A DNA stretch of 64,000 nucleotides from Nocardioides sp. S5 (GTDB taxonomy: Bacteria; Actinomycetota; Actinomycetes; Propionibacteriales; Nocardioidaceae), in assembly GCF_017310035.1 (NCBI RefSeq), contig NZ_CP022296.1, positions 434,001-498,000 on the forward strand, written 5' to 3'. How positions within the stretch are numbered: position 1 is the stretch's first letter; the number at the start of each line of letters is the position of its first letter. Below, one piece after another: positions 61,643 through 64,000 of the stretch. A program made the translations under genes and the position numbers. The notes beneath the pieces were generated by a model. The model was given only the letters and a program-made list of their open reading frames with translations. It made no database searches and was not told where the DNA came from.

Positions 61643-63598
61643 TCAGGTGGCCAGCTGCGCCGCTGCGACCGGGATGTCGATGTCGACGACCTCGGACTCG
61701 ATGGTGAGCGTCACCTTCCGGGCCCGGGCGCTGCCGGTGCGGGCGTCGAACGCGGTGAACACGTAGCGACCCGTGGGCGGCAGCTGGAAGACGTACCTGC
61801 CTGCGTCGTCGCAGTGCGTGGAACCGACCTGCTTGCCCATCGCCTCGCTGAGGGCGACCAGTGCACCGGCCGCGGGCCGGCCGTCGCTGGTGACCACGCC
61901 GGAGACGGTGAGCTCGTGGGCGAGCGTGAGGTCCTGCTCGACCTCGCCGCCGACGAAGTCGAACACCGTGGCCTCCGGGGCCCATCCCACCGCGTTGGCG
62001 ATCACCACGTAGGTGCCCGGGCCCGGCAGCACGATCGTGTACCGGCCGGTGTTGTCGGCGCGGCTCCAGTCGAGCTGTTCGCCGTGGACGTCGAGCACCG
62101 ACACCAGGATGGTGCCGCGCGCGCGGTCGTCGTGGCGAGCCAGGTGGACCTGACCGCGGACGACCGCCTCGTGCTTCTCCCGGCCCTGGGCGCGGGCGAG
62201 CTCCCGCTCCAGGTGGAGGCGACGGTCCGACGGGATGAGGGCCGCCAGTGCGACACAGGTCGTCGCAGCCACCGCGCCGAGCACGAGCACTGCTCGGAAG
62301 GCGTCCTCGCTGGCGAAGGACGCGCCGCCGACCTCGACCGTGTAGCTGGCCATGATCGCCGCGACCAGGGTGCTCGCGAGCGAGGTGCCGATCGACCGGA
62401 CCAAGGAGTTGAGGCCGTTGGCCGACGCGGTCTCGGTGATCGGGACCGAGGACATGATGAGCGTCGGCATCGCGGCGAAGGCCAGGGCGGTGCCGATCCC
62501 GACCAGCGTGGAGCCGACCACGATCGCGGCCACCGAGTCGGCGTAGAAGACGCGGCCGAGGTAGGTGAGAGCCATCAGCCCGGCACCGACGATCAGCACC
62601 ACGCGGCCCCCCCAGCGGGCCAGGGACCACCCCGAGATGGGCGACATCGCCACCATCGCGAGCCCGGACGGCACCATCGCGAGCCCCGCGGCCGTCACGC
62701 CGAGCCCGAATCCGGCGCCCGTTGCGGTCGGCTGCTGGAGCACCTGCACCGTGACCAGCATGTTCACGAACATCGCCGTGCCGGCGAAGATCGAGGCGAG
62801 GTTGGTCATCAGCACCGGCCGTTGCGCACTGGTGCGGAGGTCGACCATCGGCTGGTTGACGCGCAGCTCCAGCGGCACCCAGAGCGCCAGCAGCAGGACC
62901 GAAGCCACGAGCAGGCCGACGACCGCGGGCGAGTCCCAGCCCCAGGTGTTGCCCTTGGAGATGGGCAGGAGGAGGCAGACCAGGGCCGAGGAGAGGATCA
63001 CGGCCCCCGTCACGTCGAACCTCCCGGGCGTACGGACCGGCGACTCCTCGACCACGACGAGCAGTGCGACGACGAGCACGGCGCCCGTCACGGCGCCGAA
63101 CCAGAAGATCGAGTGCCAGCCCAGCCAGTCGCTCAGCACCCCCGCCAGGGGTAGCCCGAGCGCGGACCCGATGCCCATGGTCGCGCTCATCAGCGCCACG
63201 GCGGTGCCGATGCGCTCGGGTGGGAGCTTGTCGCGCAGGATGCTGATGCCGACCGCGATCAGCGCTGCGCCGAAGCCCTGGAGCGCCCGCCCGACGATCA
63301 TCGTCACGAACGAGACCTCCAGGGCGCAGATCACCGAGCCGAGGATCATCGCCCCGAGCGAGACCAGCAGCATCCGCCTCTTGCCGTACATGTCGGCCAT
63401 CCGGGCGATGATCGGCGTGCCCACGGCGGCCGTCAGCAGCGTGGCGGTGACCAGCCAGGACGAGTCCGAGGTCGAGATGCCCAGGAGCTGGGGGAACTCC
63501 GGCAGCAGCGGGATCACCAACGTGAACTGCAGTGCCGAGACCATCCCGCACAGGGACAGCACGAGGATGGTCGCCCAGGCCGGGGTGGTGCGTTGCAT
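61643..63598 (-). CDS. DHA2-type MFS transporter with two C-terminal Cna-B/CarboxypepD_reg-like domains
   Basis: 651-aa protein. Residues 1-480 are a 14-helix major facilitator of the drug:H+ antiporter (DHA2) group, with motif A-like [13 protein letters not shown] and motif C-like [14 protein letters not shown]. After the last helix ([17 protein letters not shown]) come two beta-sandwich repeats of about 80 residues: [14 protein letters not shown] ... [19 protein letters not shown] and [16 protein letters not shown] ... [19 protein letters not shown], the carboxypeptidase-regulatory/Cna-B pattern. A few actinobacterial MFS proteins share this fusion. An AAGGAG ribosome site precedes the start. 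Confidence 0.85.
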   Translation of the reverse strand: MQRTTPAWATILVLSLCGMVSALQFTLVIPLLPEFPQLLGISTSDSSWLVTATLLTAAVGTPIIARMADMYGKRRMLLVSLGAMILGSVICALEVSFVTMIVGRALQGFGAALIAVGISILRDKLPPERIGTAVALMSATMGIGSALGLPLAGVLSDWLGWHSIFWFGAVTGAVLVVALLVVVEESPVRTPGRFDVTGAVILSSALVCLLLPISKGNTWGWDSPAVVGLLVASVLLLALWVPLELRVNQPMVDLRTSAQRPVLMTNLASIFAGTAMFVNMLVTVQVLQQPTATGAGFGLGVTAAGLAMVPSGLAMVAMSPISGWSLARWGGRVVLIVGAGLMALTYLGRVFYADSVAAIVVGSTLVGIGTALAFAAMPTLIMSSVPITETASANGLNSLVRSIGTSLASTLVAAIMASYTVEVGGASFASEDAFRAVLVLGAVAATTCVALAALIPSDRRLHLERELARAQGREKHEAVVRGQVHLARHDDRARGTILVSVLDVHGEQLDWSRADNTGRYTIVLPGPGTYVVIANAVGWAPEATVFDFVGGEVEQDLTLAHELTVSGVVTSDGRPAAGALVALSEAMGKQVGSTHCDDAGRYVFQLPPTGRYVFTAFDARTGSARARKVTLTIESEVVDIDIPVAAAQLAT

Positions 63599-63656
63599 CG
63601 GGCTCCTTGGATCACGGTGGAGGAACGGGCCCCAGTCTCCCGCACCGGTGTGGGCG

Positions 63657-64000
63657 TCAGCTGAGCGCGGCGGCGACCTCGGTGTGTGGCCGTGACTGCC
63701 ACAGCGCCCAGTCGGCGCTGACCTCGCTCGCCGCGCGGACGAGCTGCGGGAGGTGGTCGTCGACCAGCGTCGCGCGCGAGGTCTCGGCGGCGTGCACGGT
63801 GACGCTCATCGCCGCGTGCACCTCGCCCTGCCCGTCGCGCACCGGGACGGCGATCGAGCGGACACCCGGGGCCAGCTCCTCGTCGGCCAGCGCCCAGCCG
63901 CGGGCACGGACCTGGCTGAGCTCGTCCATCAGCTCCTCGACGCTGCGCCCGGCGTACGGCGCGAGGCCCGCGCGGCTCGGGACCTCGAGCACGTCGGCGA
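63657..64000 (-). CDS. IclR-family regulator, C-terminal part (partial)
   Basis: The gene runs in from the right edge; about 114 residues of the effector domain are visible: RARGWALADEELAPGVRSIA, VPVRDGQGEVHAAMSVTVHA, then a helical end. The sequence resembles PcaR-type IclR regulators of protocatechuate or beta-ketoadipate genes. It may control the downstream MFS gene (58 bp away). The DNA-binding domain is outside the window. Confidence 0.75.
   Translation of the reverse strand, partial: ADVLEVPSRAGLAPYAGRSVEELMDELSQVRARGWALADEELAPGVRSIAVPVRDGQGEVHAAMSVTVHAAETSRATLVDDHLPQLVRAASEVSADWALWQSRPHTEVAAALS

Overview
The window is very GC-rich and reads as chromosome of a high-GC actinobacterium, most likely Nocardioidaceae (Nocardioides-like). 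This rests on the gene order Ssd / TadA / TadB / TadC / pilin / TadE / Rv3654c-like / DUF1998 helicase ... topA, holB, which matches the Mycobacterium Rv3660c-Rv3644c neighbourhood, on a BldG-type anti-anti-sigma factor, and on dense 4-bp ATGA/GTGA gene overlaps. Many starts also have a TANNNT box only 6-8 nt upstream, which suggests leaderless transcripts. Family assignments are from motif reading and memory; no database search was run.

Layout. 1-2283: LytS/LytR-type two-component system beside a small membrane protein and the start of a probable solute symporter. 2312-8738: four secreted paralogues with RTX-like GGxGxD calcium-binding repeats, split by a methyltransferase gene. 8837-9553: a Fic-fold protein with a degenerate active site. 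9841-17991: HAD-IB phosphatase, tad/Flp pilus operon and DUF1998 helicase. 18169-20997: bldG and a K+-independent membrane pyrophosphatase. 21095-27193: miscellaneous genes, including a secreted nidogen-domain gene broken by one in-frame stop and an eRF1/Vms1-like gene. 27318-34699: topA, tmk, holB, a secreted tripeptidyl-peptidase-like hydrolase and an OsmC protein. 34838-34910: tRNA-Thr(CGT).

34911-54910 is a 20-kb aromatic-catabolic island bounded by a perfect 37-bp direct repeat, which is the terminator hairpin just after the tRNA. It carries no integrase. It encodes a complete lower meta-cleavage pathway: two catechol 2,3-dioxygenase-type enzymes, hydroxymuconic-semialdehyde dehydrogenase, 4-OT tautomerase, decarboxylase, hydratase, aldolase, acylating acetaldehyde dehydrogenase and ring-fission hydrolase. 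There are three IclR regulators. The notable part is the upper pathway. A two-gene PEP-synthase-like dikinase closely resembling anaerobic phenylphosphate synthase sits in one operon with two phosphatase-family genes, a phthalate-dioxygenase-type Rieske oxygenase and its FNR/[2Fe-2S] reductase. I infer a phosphorylate-then-oxygenate route for a phenolic substrate feeding meta cleavage. Four perfect GTTC-N9-GAAC palindromes lie in the island's divergent promoter regions, three of them at nearly the same distance (about 50 nt) upstream of a likely leaderless start; they are probably IclR operators.

54863-64000: GtrA-like membrane protein, lutABC lactate oxidation operon, flavin reductase, a small ORF, an ABC exporter, an MFS transporter fused to two Cna-B/carboxypeptidase-regulatory-like domains, and a partial IclR gene at the right edge.
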